Below the pieces are notes generated by a model. That model was not told the origin of the DNA. It worked only from the letters and a program-made list of their open reading frames with translations, and did no database searches. The position numbers were made by a program, and so were the translations under genes. Source: Reticulitermes speratus (lineage: Eukaryota; Arthropoda; Insecta; Blattodea; Rhinotermitidae). From it: a stretch of 64,000 nt of DNA. Below are positions 1-9,917 of the stretch, piece after piece; position 1 is the first letter of the stretch, and each line of letters begins with the position of its first letter. The stretch covers positions 51,869,130-51,933,129 of the forward strand of contig JAJKFL010000003.1 in assembly GCA_021186555.1 (NCBI GenBank), in the 5' to 3' direction.

Positions 1-164
1 ACCTTGCTTTACGATGTACAATTTCATTCGTCAAATGTGTTAAAGGTAAAAAATTAATACATTATATATGTAATATAAAATCTTTAATACGTTACACGAT
101 GGAAAATTACCATAAAGTTAAGTAGTTTAAGAGATCATATACCACAGACAGAAACTTATAACTC

Positions 165-310
165 ACTAAATATATGCAGCAGAGTCATTCTTGAGAAACT
201 AACAGGTCATCGGCTAGTCAAGAAATCCCCTGCATTTTATGGAAGCCGAATGTTCATTACCGCATTCACAAGAGCCTGTCACCTGTACGATGTCTTGACT
301 CACTGCATTT
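165..310 (-). mobile_element. LINE 3'-end fragment, old
   Basis: Diverged copy of the 3' untranslated end of the LINE family that is better preserved at 11969-12314, 16829-17283 and 36387-37100. The shared landmarks, read on the + strand, are GCAGAGTC, TTCTTGAGAAACTAACAGGTC, CTAGTCAAGAAAT and TTCATTACCGCA, in the same order and spacing. No coding part remains. The orientation is minus because the element's tail is at the low-coordinate side. Confidence 0.75.
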
Positions 311-340
311 ATACTACGTTTGGCATTGTCCATTATCTGA

Positions 341-840
341 GACATAGACCTAATTTATAAAGAAGAGTTTCTCGAAAGTTGGTTTTAGGTTTTACTATAT
401 TATTCTAACCTGATATCGGAAGCACGGCTGGATTTCGAAACGTCGTGTATATCGTATACCTCAGACAATGGACAATAACCAGAATCACATTCTTGTATTC
501 GAATATTCTCTACCTAAACAAGGACCTATGTTAAAGTCTCTGAAATTTATTCAATTTTCAGTTTCTTAATAATAATTTTGAAGAATGCAATGACTTGGTA
601 ATCATTTTCTTCCCCCACTTCCCTCTGTCTCTCAACAAATGACGGGAGAGCGTGTGTTTGTTAAGCGTGAAGTGCGTATAATTCACTTTGGAGAGAATAA
701 AAAGCTAAGATAAGAGTAAAGTCAGATTTAAAATATTCTAATAAAAAAAATGAAATAAGAAAAAAAATATTCTATTCTAAAATTGAAGATGTAGCGTTCG
801 TTTGAAATCAGAATAATTTAAAAATATAATTTACAAAGTT
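341..840. other. unassigned AT-rich sequence
   Basis: No ORF, repeat family or RNA gene recognised; A-rich runs lie near 740-775. Confidence 0.5.
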
Positions 841-1030
841 ATAACTAACTAGCTTCAGAGAGCAGAGTCCTTCTCGAGAAGCTAACAGGTGCTTATCTAG
901 TAAATAAATTCCCCGCATTTTATGGAACCCGAATTTTCGTTGCTGTTTTCACAACAGCATGTCACTAGCCCTATCCTGAGCCAGATGAGTCCAATCAGCA
1001 ACTTATCATCCAATTTTTAAACCCACACGA
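841..1030 (-). mobile_element. LINE 3'-end fragment, old
   Basis: A second diverged copy of the same LINE 3' end. Landmarks are AACTAACTAGCTTCAGAG (tail side), GAGAAGCTAACAGG, TTCCCCGCATTTTATGGAAC and CCTATCCTGAGCCAGATGAG. The copy fades out before the coding part. Confidence 0.75.
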
Positions 1031-1260
1031 ATTCTATACACAGTTATAATTTTATCTATTTTTTTTTGCAGAGGATTAAGTATGAAAGAGTCATTTTTCT
1101 TAATATTAATTTGGTTTAATATACATTTTAATATTCTAAAGACAATTTAATCAATTCCACAAAAAATGTAATTTTTAAACGGACACGTAACATGCCCGAT
1201 TTATACTAAATTAATGCTGCAGTAGACATCCAGTGAGCTTTGTTCTTTTGTATAAATATA

Positions 1261-1791
1261 CAGCGTGTTTCATAAGTCCATCCGGGATTTAGAGGCTTGG
1301 CCGTGCAGTAGCAAACCCACATATAAGAGATAAAAGCATTGCAACGGATAGAGGAAATGTAAAAGTTTTTTCGTGACAGATGCGATGGCGTAGTCACCCG
1401 TTTCTCCGCTAGGAGTCAGTGGTGTGCAAACATGGCGTTTTCAGGTGGACAGAAAGCTTTTTGTGTCCTTTTTGTGACTTTTTCCTGTGGGGTTACGTTA
1501 AAGATCGTGTTTACGTGCCTCCTTTACCAAGAGACTTACCGGACCTTCGGCTAAGAATTATGGATGCATTTGCTACCATCGACGTTCATATTTTGGAACA
1601 TGTGTGGCAGGAGCTAGATTACAGGATTGACGTCTGTCGAGTCACCAAAGGGGGACATATTGAACATTTGTAAGGTAGATTCAAAACTTGGATATGTACT
1701 CTTTTCACTGACATGCTCTCATCCCCCGTGTGTGATTTGGCTCCTGAGCTACAGACCTCCGAAATCTCGGAGGGATTTATGAAACACCCTG
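1261..1791 (+). mobile_element. mariner-type transposon, internally deleted (copy 1)
   Basis: The left end CAGCGTGTTTCATAAGTCC and the right end, whose complement reads CAGGGTGTTTCATAAATCC, form terminal inverted repeats. TA lies on both sides (1259-1260 and 1792-1793), the target duplication of the Tc1/mariner group. The 531-bp element keeps the start of the transposase ORF (ATG at 1434) and its last 60 or so codons; the middle, including the catalytic triad, is missing. It cannot encode an active transposase, but both ends are present, so it could have been moved in trans. Copy 2 at 5776-6340 has the same ends and a different deletion. Confidence 0.9.
1419..1673 (+). pseudogene. mariner-type transposase remnant, C-terminal part
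   Basis: The frame ending with the TAA at 1671-1673 encodes the C-terminal end of a Tc1/mariner-superfamily transposase: from about residue 19 it reads DFFLWGYVKDRVY, and it closes with DVCRVTKGGHIEHL. DFFLWG is the usual context of the last catalytic acidic residue. The first 18 residues of this open frame are out of frame with the real transposase start (MAFSGGQKAFCVL, beginning at 1434), so the open frame is a by-product of the deletion that joined the two ends. Full transposases of this type are several hundred residues long; about 84 codons remain. It is non-functional as a nuclease. I am confident of the family and less so of the exact subgroup. Confidence 0.85.
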
Positions 1792-1793
1792 TA

Positions 1794-2500
1794 TAACTTT
1801 GACATTGCACTGACAAGTAAAGCCTGCAATATATTTGCCTATACCAGCAGACACCATTCTTTGCGTTATGGTCTTCTGGGAAGTGACGCCATGTGATGTA
1901 ATAAACACATACCAACTTTCATTACGCTGAAGTTGTGGGCAGCAGGTTTCTCCGAAACACCTTTCCCATCTACAAGGCTAAAAATACCTTCATTCCGGAA
2001 TACCGTAATAATCGCTTTCGCAGGCTTTAGGGACCTAACATCTAAACCGTTGTGTAGTTTCCATGTAGTTATGTTGGTCTTGACCATTTAAAGCATAGTG
2101 GTTACTTTATGCACAATAAAGTTTAACATTTAAAAAGACAGGCAATGTACATATAAAAGAACCATTGAGGCACGTTCGCGTAACCATTGTTGCCGTGGAA
2201 AAGCAATAAGTATTACATATTCTGAATGTGTGTCTGTAGCCTTAGTTATCCGGTATACAAAGCGCATGCGCTATATTATATTGTCACCTGTGGCCTCTCT
2301 GGATCTTCCACATTCTTTTCCAAATTATCTCATAAACAGCACGATTTTCGGAAAAGCTTATTTAATACAAAATGTGTGTTGATTTTCTCTACAAACTTTG
2401 TCTGAAGTACTTCTCATTCTGAGAAGAATTCAGCGAGATACAGTCATAAATGTACATAGGTCTTCATGTAAAGTACCGTTATTGTTGTTAGATTTTAATA
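1794..2500. other. mostly unassigned; short 114-bp-family head relic
   Basis: At 2090-2135 the text AGTGGTTACTTTATGCAC followed by AAGTTTAACATT matches the head that precedes the 114-bp arrays (compare 13664-13700). Nothing else was recognised. Confidence 0.45.
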
Positions 2501-2680
2501 AAACTTGAATTTTCTCGACAGATTTTGAAAAAATACTCAAATATAAATTTTCATAAAAATCCGTTCAATGGAAGCCGAGTTGTTCCAAGCGGACGGACAG
2601 ACGGACGGACGGACGGAGAGACAGACAGACGTAACGAAGCTAATTGTCGCTTTTCGCAATTTTACAAACGCGCCTAAAAA
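2500..2680 (+). repeat. dispersed repeat with GGAC/GACA microsatellite
   Basis: Contains GGAAGCCGAG, then GGACGGACAGACGGACGGAC (from about 2591), then GACAGACAGACGTAACG, and ends with AACGCGCCTAAAAA. A reverse-complement relative lies at 47085-47200, with the same order: TTTTTAGGCGCGTT, a GTCCGTCTGTCCG block and CCGAGCCGC. This suggests the 3' part of an unidentified transposable element. The 114-bp array starts directly after it. Confidence 0.5.
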
Positions 2681-3600
2681 TTATACGTTCTGCCCACACA
2701 GTGTATTTATGTGATTTGTGTGGATCTCAGAACAAACAGCGATTATTTCACTGTACAGCATTAACTGACTGGTTTGTATAACTGAGACGGAGTGTGTTTA
2801 CTGCGCGGTACGGACTGTATTTATGTGTTTTGTGTGGATCTCAGAACAAACAGCGATTATTTCACTGTACAGCATTAACTGATTGGTTTTTATAACTGAG
2901 GTGGAGAGTGTTTACTGCGTGGTACGAACTGAGTCTTTAAATATAACTTAGGTTACTATATGTACCGCCAAGTTTAACATTCACAAATTCTACGTTCTGC
3001 CCACACAGTGTATTTATGTGTTTTGTGTGGATCTCAGAACAAACAGCGATTATTTCACTGTACAACATTAACTGACTGGTTTGTATAACTGAGACGGAGT
3101 GTGTTTACTGCGCGGTACGGACTGTATTTATGTGTTTTGTGTGGATCTCAGAACAAACAGCGATTATTTCACTGTACAGCATTAACTGACTGGTTTGTAT
3201 AACTGAGACGGAGTGTGTTTACTGCGCGGTACGGACTGTATTTATGTGTTTTGTGTGGATCTCAGAACAAACAGCGATTATTTCACTGTACAGCATTAAC
3301 TGACTGGTTTGTATAACTGAGACGGAGTGTGTTTACTGCGCGGTACGGACTGTATTTATGTGTTTTGTGTGGATCTCAGAACAAACAGCGATTATTTCAC
3401 TGTACAGCATTAACTGACTGGTTTGTATAACTGAGACGGAGTGTGTTTACTGCGCGGTACGGACTGTATTTATGTGTTTTGTGTGGATCTCAGAACAAAC
3501 AGCGATTATTTCACTGTACAGCATTAACTGACTGGTTTTTATAACCGCGATGGAGAGTGTTTACTGCGCGGTACGAACTGAATATTTAAACACAATAGAT
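2681..3600 (+). repeat. 114-bp tandem repeat array 1
   Basis: Seven units of exactly 114 bp, starting at 2700, 2814, 3007, 3121, 3235, 3349 and 3463. Each unit contains TTTATGTGTTTTGTGTGGAT, CAGCGATTATTTCACTGTAC, TAACTGACTGGTTT and TTTACTGCGCGGTACGGACT. A head sequence (GTTACTATATGTACCGCCAA then CTACGTTCTGCCCACACAG) interrupts the array at about 2950-3006, so this is two head-plus-units blocks joined. Related arrays lie at 13660-14660 (+), 42690-43830 (-) and 61090-62190 (-). There is no coding potential. Confidence 0.95.
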
Positions 3601-4428
3601 TTAAATCTTAATCTTAAAGGGTGAATAATTTATGTAAACGTCCACAGCAGCAGAAAATGATTTCGTTTATGAATTTCTGTCTTTTAAAGCGTAAATAATT
3701 CGTTCACATTACTCTATACGTTTCTAACAACGGTATATCACACCTGTCCTCCACAATATTAATGTGTTGAATCCCTATAAACGTCTGAAGGAAGTAAAGT
3801 AATTTACTTTTATTAATTTGTAACTTTTGGTATTCCTGTAGCTTTTCCATTTACCGCCATCTTTTAATTTTGATATTACAGGGCCAGAGGATTACACTGA
3901 CAAATTCGTATCATGCATTAGTAAGAACACAGTAATTCTCATGTATTACACAGTGCGTGCCCAAACAAATGTCCTATTGTTAAGGCAATGTACGCACAAT
4001 CACGTTCGTATAACAGGACTGTATAAAGCAAAAATATGTATAATATCCACACGTTTTAGAGATATCACTCATAAACAGGACTATGTAATTCCACCCCCAA
4101 AAATCTCCCTAACATACTATATCAACGTCCCTTAGAAGAAAACACAGAAGTTCCCATCACTGTAACCCTCCTTTACGTCCATAATTCTCTACTGCACAAT
4201 AATTTATCATTTACTGCGCTCACCCCCCCCCCCCCCTGCCCCAACCGACCGCACGCAAAGTCATGTCGTGATACAAGTGAGCTCTCCCTAGGCAGTTATT
4301 ATTCTCTCTGCCTGAAAAAAGATCTTCTGGAGAATTACTGGCCCACTAAATATTGTGTTCTTAATGAATTTGAATTTTGATAATTTTTTGCAATAACTAG
4401 AAAAAGGAAAGTACCCTATTTACTGGCT
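3600..4428. other. unassigned; short poly-C
   Basis: AT-rich sequence with a run of C at about 4225-4237. No supported gene; the 64-codon open frame at 3941-4135 has no recognisable motif. Confidence 0.5.
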
Positions 4429-4690
4429 GTATAATACAGGCCCGCTCAACCTTCTATCTGGTGCGGGGAACTGCGGCAAAATTTGGTACGCATGCGCGAA
4501 ACATGAAATTCATCACACAGAAAGAAGAATGAGTAAGTAGGCCTATATGTATAATTTTATGTGTGTATTTTGTATAAATTGTGTGTAATAAAAGATATAC
4601 TGGCAATGATAGGAAAAAATTTATTTTAAAAATTCACTTATCTAGTACAAAATGTCGCTTTTTAAGTACATTTTTACAAAATCAATTATT

Positions 4691-4927
4691 AATGTAATGT
4701 AATGTATTGTAGTGTAATGTAATGTAATGTAATGTAGTGTAATGTAATGTAGTGTAATGTAATGTAGTGTAATGTAATGTAGTGTAATGTAGTGTAATGT
4801 AATGTAGTGTAATGTAGTGTAATGTAATGTAGTGTAATGTAGTGTAATGTAATGTAATGTAGTGTAATGTAATGTAATGTAATGTAATGTAGTGTAATGT
4901 AGTGTAATGTAATGTAGTGTAATGTAG
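4691..4927 (+). repeat. pentanucleotide microsatellite TAATG/TAGTG
   Basis: About 47 tandem 5-bp units, mixing TAATG and TAGTG. The SINE that follows appears to have inserted at its edge. Confidence 0.95.
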
Positions 4928-5191
4928 CCGATCCCAGTGGCCGCGCGGTCTAAGGCGTGGGTCTGCGGCCGCTCGCTTACTGAGATTGTGGGTTCAAATC
5001 CCGCCTAGGACATGGATGTCTGTCTGTTGTGAGTGTTGTGTGTTGTCAGGTAGAGGTCTCTGCGACGGGCCGATCACTCGTCCAGAGGAGTCCTACCGAG
5101 TGTGGTGTGTCTGAAGTGTGTGATTGTGAAGCCTCGAAAAAATGAGGCGGCCTAGGCCCCCAAGGGGCTGTCGAGCCATTGGGGGAAAAAA
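4928..5191 (+). mobile_element. SINE family A, full length
   Basis: tRNA-headed SINE transcribed by RNA polymerase III in its family. The A-box-like stretch is TGGCCGCGCGGTCTAAGGCG at about 4938-4957 and the B box is GGTTCAAATCC at 4991-5001; the head looks tRNA-Leu-like. The body contains CAGGTAGAGGTCTCTGCGAC and ends CCCCAAGGGGCTGTCGAGCC plus a short A tail. Other copies are at 24944-25210 (-) and 9229-9395 (+, head missing). A possible duplication TAATGTA lies on both sides, but it sits in a TAATG repeat and so is weak evidence. Confidence 0.9.
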
Positions 5192-5386
5192 TTAATGTAA
5201 TATAACGTAATACTCCATAAGTTAACAGCTCACAATTTTCAAAACTACTTCGGCATTACACCTTGGTTTTGCCCGGGAAAGGTTTAAAATATTATTTTCT
5301 CATTTCAAATGTCTCCGCGGGCAACACAACGCTCTGTCGTGGTCATATTGCTAGCAAGCTATGGGTTGAGCGGGGCTCGTATAAAA

Positions 5387-5775
5387 ATGTAAGTACTGCG
5401 ACACGGTACAGCTCAAATATTGCCAACCGATAAGACTGGGCGGACACGTGGGTCAGACACGTGGTCTCGAAAACAGTATTTCTTGCTGAAATATAAAAAA
5501 ATCGTACAAACATTCTCCTTGAAAAAAAAGAGAAGCTATTATGGAACAAGACGGAAATTGTAATATAGAATTTTACTTACAAATTCCCGTGTATGACTTA
5601 GATAAGTTACCTTCAAATCACGGTGGTCGCTATATATGCCGCCCGCATTTCACACAGTTATAGTTTCGTGCTTTGTATGACACAATATGCAGATTCTTCC
5701 CCCACACAAAATTAAGAAATCAAATTTAAAGAAGACGCAGCGTATATAGTGAGATTTTGGAACTGAATTATTATA
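5387..5775. other. unassigned
   Basis: No repeat family, gene or RNA recognised. Confidence 0.5.
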
Positions 5776-6340
5776 CAGCGTGTTTCATACGTCCATCCGG
5801 GATTTAGAGGCTTGGCCGTGCAGTAGCAAACCCACATATAAGAGATGAAAGCATGCCAACGGATAGAGCAAATGCAAAAGTTTTTTCGTGACAGATGCGA
5901 TGGCGTAGTTACCCGTTTCTCCGCTAGGAGGCAGTGGTGTGCAAACATGGCGTTTTCAGGTGAACAGAAAGCTTTTTGTGTCTTGCAATTTGCTAAAACC
6001 CAGTCAATTGTAACAGTGCAACGTGGTTTTCGAACCAAGTATCGTACAGAACCACCAACGGACAAAACAGTAAGAGACTGGTATAGAAAATGCGAGGAAA
6101 CTGGCTGTTTGTGAGTCGCAAAACGAACAGGTAGGCCGGGACCAACGCCTGGGACTGTGGAGCTAGATTACAGGTTTGACGTCTGTCGAGTCACCAAAGG
6201 GGGACATATTGAACATTTGTAAGGTTGGTTCAAAACTTGGATATATACTCTTTTCACTGACATGCTCTCATCCCCCGTGTGTGATTTGGCTCCTGAGCTA
6301 CAGACCTCCGAAATCCCGGAGGGATTTATGAAACATCCTG
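5776..6340 (+). mobile_element. mariner-type transposon, internally deleted (copy 2)
   Basis: Same terminal inverted repeats as the element at 1261-1791 (left CAGCGTGTTTCATACGTCC), with TA at 5774-5775 and 6341-6342. It is 565 bp long. It keeps a longer 5' part of the transposase ORF but only the last 20 or so codons at the 3' side, so its deletion is independent of that in copy 1. The non-coding flanks inside the two copies are nearly identical. Confidence 0.9.
5947..6114 (+). pseudogene. mariner-type transposase remnant, DUF4817-like N-terminus
   Basis: Starts MAFSGEQKAFCVLQFAKTQ and continues to TDKTVRDWYRKCEETGCL, where a TGA at 6112-6114 ends it. This is the helix-turn-helix, DNA-binding-type N-terminal domain that I associate with DUF4817, found at the start of many arthropod mariner-like transposases. 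About 55 residues remain. I chose the ATG at 5947 because it matches the start in copy 1 (MAFSGGQKAFCVL). The coding end of the same gene, ending DVCRVTKGGHIEHL, resumes at about 6160 beyond the deletion. The catalytic core is absent. Expression is not indicated by anything in the sequence. Confidence 0.8.
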
Positions 6341-6342
6341 TA

Positions 6343-7135
6343 TATTATTCAATGAACTTCACACTTTAATCGGATGTCCATTGTTATTAATCTCATTAAC
6401 CCTACTCAATATATTGTCTCGAAAAAAATATGTTTAGCTGTTATGAACTAATAAATATTTTGTACTTATCTCGTTATATATACAAAGCTATTTGCTGCTA
6501 TGTCATATATATACTCTTTCATAATTCGTTCTTTATCTAACATTTGACTGTTGGCGAGTCATTCGTTTTGTGTTAAACGCTTAAGGTACAGAGAAACCTG
6601 AACGTTAAAAGAGTTTCACACCCTACAGCAATCTTAGGCCATGTATTTTCTTTCGCACTATTCAGGTTCATTCCAGAGATTTTATCTGGTGTCTTCTCAC
6701 AACTCTCACCCTAAACTTACACTTTCTCTTGCTCTTTTTTCAAAAGTAATTTTATCTGCCTGTGGACGTTTCACCCCTCCCTACCCCTTACCATTCCTTA
6801 CACATTCACTACAAAGTGTAGTTAAAAGGCGTACTACGACCAGAGTAATGAAAAGTATTGTTATTTGGAAGCCTTTCCTTTTTAGTTAATTTCCTCCAAC
6901 GATACAAAGAAAGTTTCAGTAAAGCGTAGAGTGTTCAACTGTACTGCTGCATCTCAATCCGTAGTTAAGATTAAGTGGCACAAATTTTTTAGATTATTTT
7001 CAGTTGAATTCCCACGAAATTCACTACGTCACACATAATTGATCTCAAAATATTCGTTTATCGTACAATTACACAAAAAAAAACATCTCTATAATGTGTG
7101 ATTGAAGGCTTCCGCCGAGGTCGTAATGTTGTATA
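6343..7135. other. unassigned; trace of foldback-family end
   Basis: No gene recognised. At about 7105-7130, GGCTTCCGCCGAGGTCGTAATG resembles the outer end of the foldback family (compare 34845-34865), so the element at 7138-7315 may start here. Confidence 0.4.
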
Positions 7136-7175
7136 AAGTATTTTGGGTTTTTACCCGGCGTCGTTTTTTTGGTAA

Positions 7176-7222
7176 GAAACCAACGTTTCGGGACTACTTC
7201 TCTGTTCCATCTTCAGGGTCTC
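7176..7222 (-). ncRNA. hammerhead-like ribozyme motif, left arm
   Basis: Minus-strand copy of the motif at 7232-7278, with the same CTGAAGA core, GAAAC and stem I (GAGACC with GGTTTC). Stem II has one mismatch (GGAAC against GTCCC). Confidence 0.5.
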
Positions 7223-7231
7223 CAGGTGAAC

Positions 7232-7278
7232 GAGACCCTGAAGATGGGACAGAGAAGTAGTCCCGAAACGTTGGTTTC
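7232..7278 (+). ncRNA. hammerhead-like ribozyme motif, type I layout
   Basis: In order: stem I strand GAGACC (7232-7237), CTGAAGA (7238-7244), one extra T, stem II GGGAC/GTCCC with a 9-base loop, GAAAC (7265-7269), a minimal stem III ACGT ending in the GTT cleavage triplet, then GGTTTC (7273-7278). GGTTTC pairs with GAGACC over six positions including one G-U. The T between CTGAAGA and stem II is not in the textbook core. Confidence 0.6.
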
Positions 7279-7315
7279 TTACCAAACAACGACGCCAGGT
7301 AAAAACCCAAAACAA

Positions 7316-7889
7316 TTTTTACATCTATATGATATGTTTTAACGCATGATTACAGTAATCGGCAGATGTGTGGGTTTATGCCAAGATTTCTTGAGAATTC
7401 AATCAAACAGGCCGCATTATTAACCCTTTAGAACGCAATGGTAATTATAATTTCCAATAGTTTTAAATTTCAAAATCTTCGCGTGTTACCATAAAACTGT
7501 ACTTACAGGTGTCTCGTGATAACGCCTTTGTCTTTGTTCGTTAGGGCAAATGTGTTTTCAAGGACACACAATGTTGAGTACTGAGTAAAATATAGACGAA
7601 TTTCCCATTCCACAGGTTTAAAAGCGTCGAAGAGGAAAATTATGTACGAAGTAATATAGAATTAATTTTTGGGGAACATAAAAATAATCGAGTAACGTGT
7701 CAAGTCTGTGAATTGGGCCTGGTTTACGTAACAAAACGTTAATAAATCGTGGAAACTAGCTGCATTAGAATTATTTTCTTTTCAATTGCTACTTCTAAAA
7801 TTTGCCACGTCAGTCACATGTCTTGGCTTTACTGAAACCCAAAAAAAAGAGAAAATAACATGATGGCAAAGAAACTTGCGCAACTGCGA
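7316..7889. other. unassigned
   Basis: AT-rich, no supported feature. Confidence 0.5.
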
Positions 7890-8112
7890 TCTTCGGGGAT
7901 ATTACGCAGCGTCGAATGGTAATCCTTTACCGACGTTTCGGGACAACGTATCGTTCCCATCTTCAAGGGTCTTCTCGGACTTCTTGACCCTTGAAGATGG
8001 GATCGAAAATTTTTCCCGATATTCGGTAAAGGATTACCATTCGACGCTACGTAATATCCCAGAAGGGCGCAGATCTCATCAACATCGCGGTGGGAAGCCT
8101 CAAATCACGCTT
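7890..8112 (+). mobile_element. foldback element 2
   Basis: The arm ATTACGCAGCGTCGAATGGT (from 7899) is repeated inverted at about 8031-8055. The core is CCCTTGAAGATGGGA with GTCCCGAAACG on the minus strand of the left arm; the right arm is more diverged. Beyond the right arm comes CCAGAAGGGCGCAGATCTCA and then ATCAACATCGCGGTGGGAAG, an outer end that also appears inverted at 34845-34875. Confidence 0.6.
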
Positions 8113-8199
8113 TCCACAACTGTCGTCTTCATCAGGTAAAGGCGAAGATCCTCTGGCACATTAGACGTAGAGAGTCCTTATGTCCTGAAATCAGCTATA

Positions 8200-8430
8200 T
8201 TTAACGGGCCTATCTAATTATGTTTATAATTGAAGGTTCAAGTCTTCTTGGATGTAAAGTTCTGACGTTGGGTGAGTAGTTTCTAACGTATCGAAGTATC
8301 ATAATACCTTTCTCTCTACAGAGGGAGGCACTGAAATCGACACATGGGCAACCATTCGTCCAGTGACACGGCGTCACATTCCAGAAGACGTGAATCTTCA
8401 GCAACACCGCTGAGAGAACCTCAAGTCTCG
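8200..8430 (+). repeat. diverged repeat related to the foldback outer end
   Basis: CATTCCAGAAGACGTGAATC then TTCAGCAACACCGCTGAGAG then AACCTCAAGTC at 8375-8430 parallels the outer end of foldback 2 at 8055-8112. The minus-strand open frame at 8210-8407 (with FWNVTPC) resembles translated versions of a widespread insect repeat that I have seen as spurious ORFs; I do not call it a gene. Confidence 0.45.
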
Positions 8431-9228
8431 CAGGTATATAGTTTCATCTGATAATGGAGGCAGATTTTTAAAGATTTTTTTTATACCAGAAAATCGAGAC
8501 TGGATTATATGCAATATATATGTGAGTTAATTATACAGAGTGTTACAAAACGTTACATTAAGAAGTGTGTAGGTATACATTGCCATTTAATAATCCAAGA
8601 TCTGTAAACTGTAAGAAGTAACATATGAGTGTTAATTACGGATTATGCAGCTTAGGATGACACTTCAAACGCTGAAATGAGTGCGTGTGTGCAGTATAAC
8701 TTGTTCTATTTTCCCTTTCACTTCTGTACGGAACTACTATGAGCACTCTATAAGACCTTTCTGCAATCTTAGGAATATTCAATTTGAAGAATACGCTGTA
8801 TACTTCCTCATTTTAACTTGCTTATTTCCAGAGGCAAAGTGAAGTTTTGTAATGGGGATGAAAGAAACAGAGAGGGGTATGGTAGGAAATTACTTTAAAG
8901 GATTTTATACCGTGTAACATCAGCTTTTGTGTTTGTGGAAATATTAAGACGTCTTTAAGATGTTCTAAGTGGTATTTTGGGGATAAGAGTACAGGAATTA
9001 ACTGATCTCTCTCACCGTTTGTTTCAATGGCCTTTTTCTCTGAGCTGAATTAAATCTTCTACATAACTCGCTTTCTTATTCTTAAGTACTTTAGTGTCTC
9101 GCTAACTGCATTGATACGGCGTCTTTGTCTTGTTCCGATTAGCAAAAAAACATACTTCTTTAACCACATTTATACATTACATTTATTAGATGCAGGGATT
9201 TTAATTGAATTCAAAGCAACATATTTCA
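8431..9228. other. unassigned
   Basis: No gene, repeat or RNA recognised. Confidence 0.5.
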
Positions 9229-9395
9229 ATGTCTGTCTGTTGTGAGTGTTGTGTGTTGTCAGGTAGAGGTCTCTGCGACGGGCCGATCACTCGTCCAGAG
9301 GAGTCCTACCGAGTGTGATGTGTCTGAGTATGATCGTGAAGCTTCGAAAATGAGGAGGTTCTGGCCCACTAGGGGCTGTTACGCCATAAAAAAAA
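9229..9395 (+). mobile_element. SINE family A, 5'-truncated
   Basis: Matches the body of the SINE at 4928-5191 from ATGTCTGTCTGTTGTGAGTG onward, including CAGGTAGAGGTCTCTGCGAC, and ends in GGGGCTGTTACGCCAT plus an A run. The tRNA-like head and both promoter boxes are missing. Confidence 0.85.
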
Positions 9396-9917
9396 GGTAC
9401 TGGAGATTCCAGCCTTCTGGAGTTTTATCTTGTGCCGTCACAGTATGGATCGTAGATTTAATGGGAGGATAATTCAGTCTATTGCCAACTTCTTCGAGAC
9501 TATCCAATAGTGTCGGAGATAGATCGTACGGACAGGTAGACGGATATATTATAAGCTGACTGTAGGCAATAAGCCCGCAATTATATCAGTGAAGCTTAGA
9601 AGACATTTGTCAAACAAAAGCAAATTAATTTTAAGAGACTTGAAGTTTTTACAGTAGTGATAATAAATACTGCAGTCTTCAGGGATAAGACATTGTGATA
9701 CACAGTCTGACAATTATATAATGAGACTGATTTTATTTTGACCAAGATAGAAGTGCCATCTATGAAGCAATGCATGCCATCCAAGTGCCTAACCTTCATC
9801 TGTAATCTGGCAACACCGCAACGCCCCACGCTGAGCATGACGGGAAATATCTGAAATTACGGTAAAGGGATCAACCTAATCACTAGGAAGGTGAAACGGA
9901 CCTGAAGGCCTAACCAT
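9396..9917. other. unassigned
   Basis: No supported feature. Confidence 0.5.

Larger units (their letters stand above)
4437..5378. mobile_element. possible hAT-like non-autonomous transposon with nested repeats
   Basis: The left end CAGGCCCGCTCAACC and the complement of the right end, GAGCCCCGCTCAACC, differ at 3 of 15 positions. They are flanked by GTATAATA (4429-4436) and GTATAAAA (5379-5386), an 8-bp near-duplication as expected for hAT elements. The interior holds a TAATG microsatellite and a complete SINE. There is no transposase. The short, imperfect ends make this tentative. Confidence 0.4.
7138..7315 (+). mobile_element. foldback element 1, Penelope-like terminal type
   Basis: Two arms of about 80 bp are inverted copies of each other: 7143-7222 and 7231-7312, separated by about 8 bp. 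Both arms include AAACCAACGTTTCGGGACTA or its complement. Each arm carries one hammerhead-like core, on opposite strands. There is no coding capacity. The assignment to Penelope-like elements rests on the ribozyme-type core, not on any protein. Confidence 0.7.

Noticed and set aside
4928..5010. Functional tRNA gene
   Set aside because: A and B boxes are present, but they belong to a repeated SINE head (also at 25210-25130) followed by a fixed SINE body.
8210..8407. Minus frame with FWNVTPC as a host protein
   Set aside because: It reads through a diverged dispersed repeat related to the foldback outer end.
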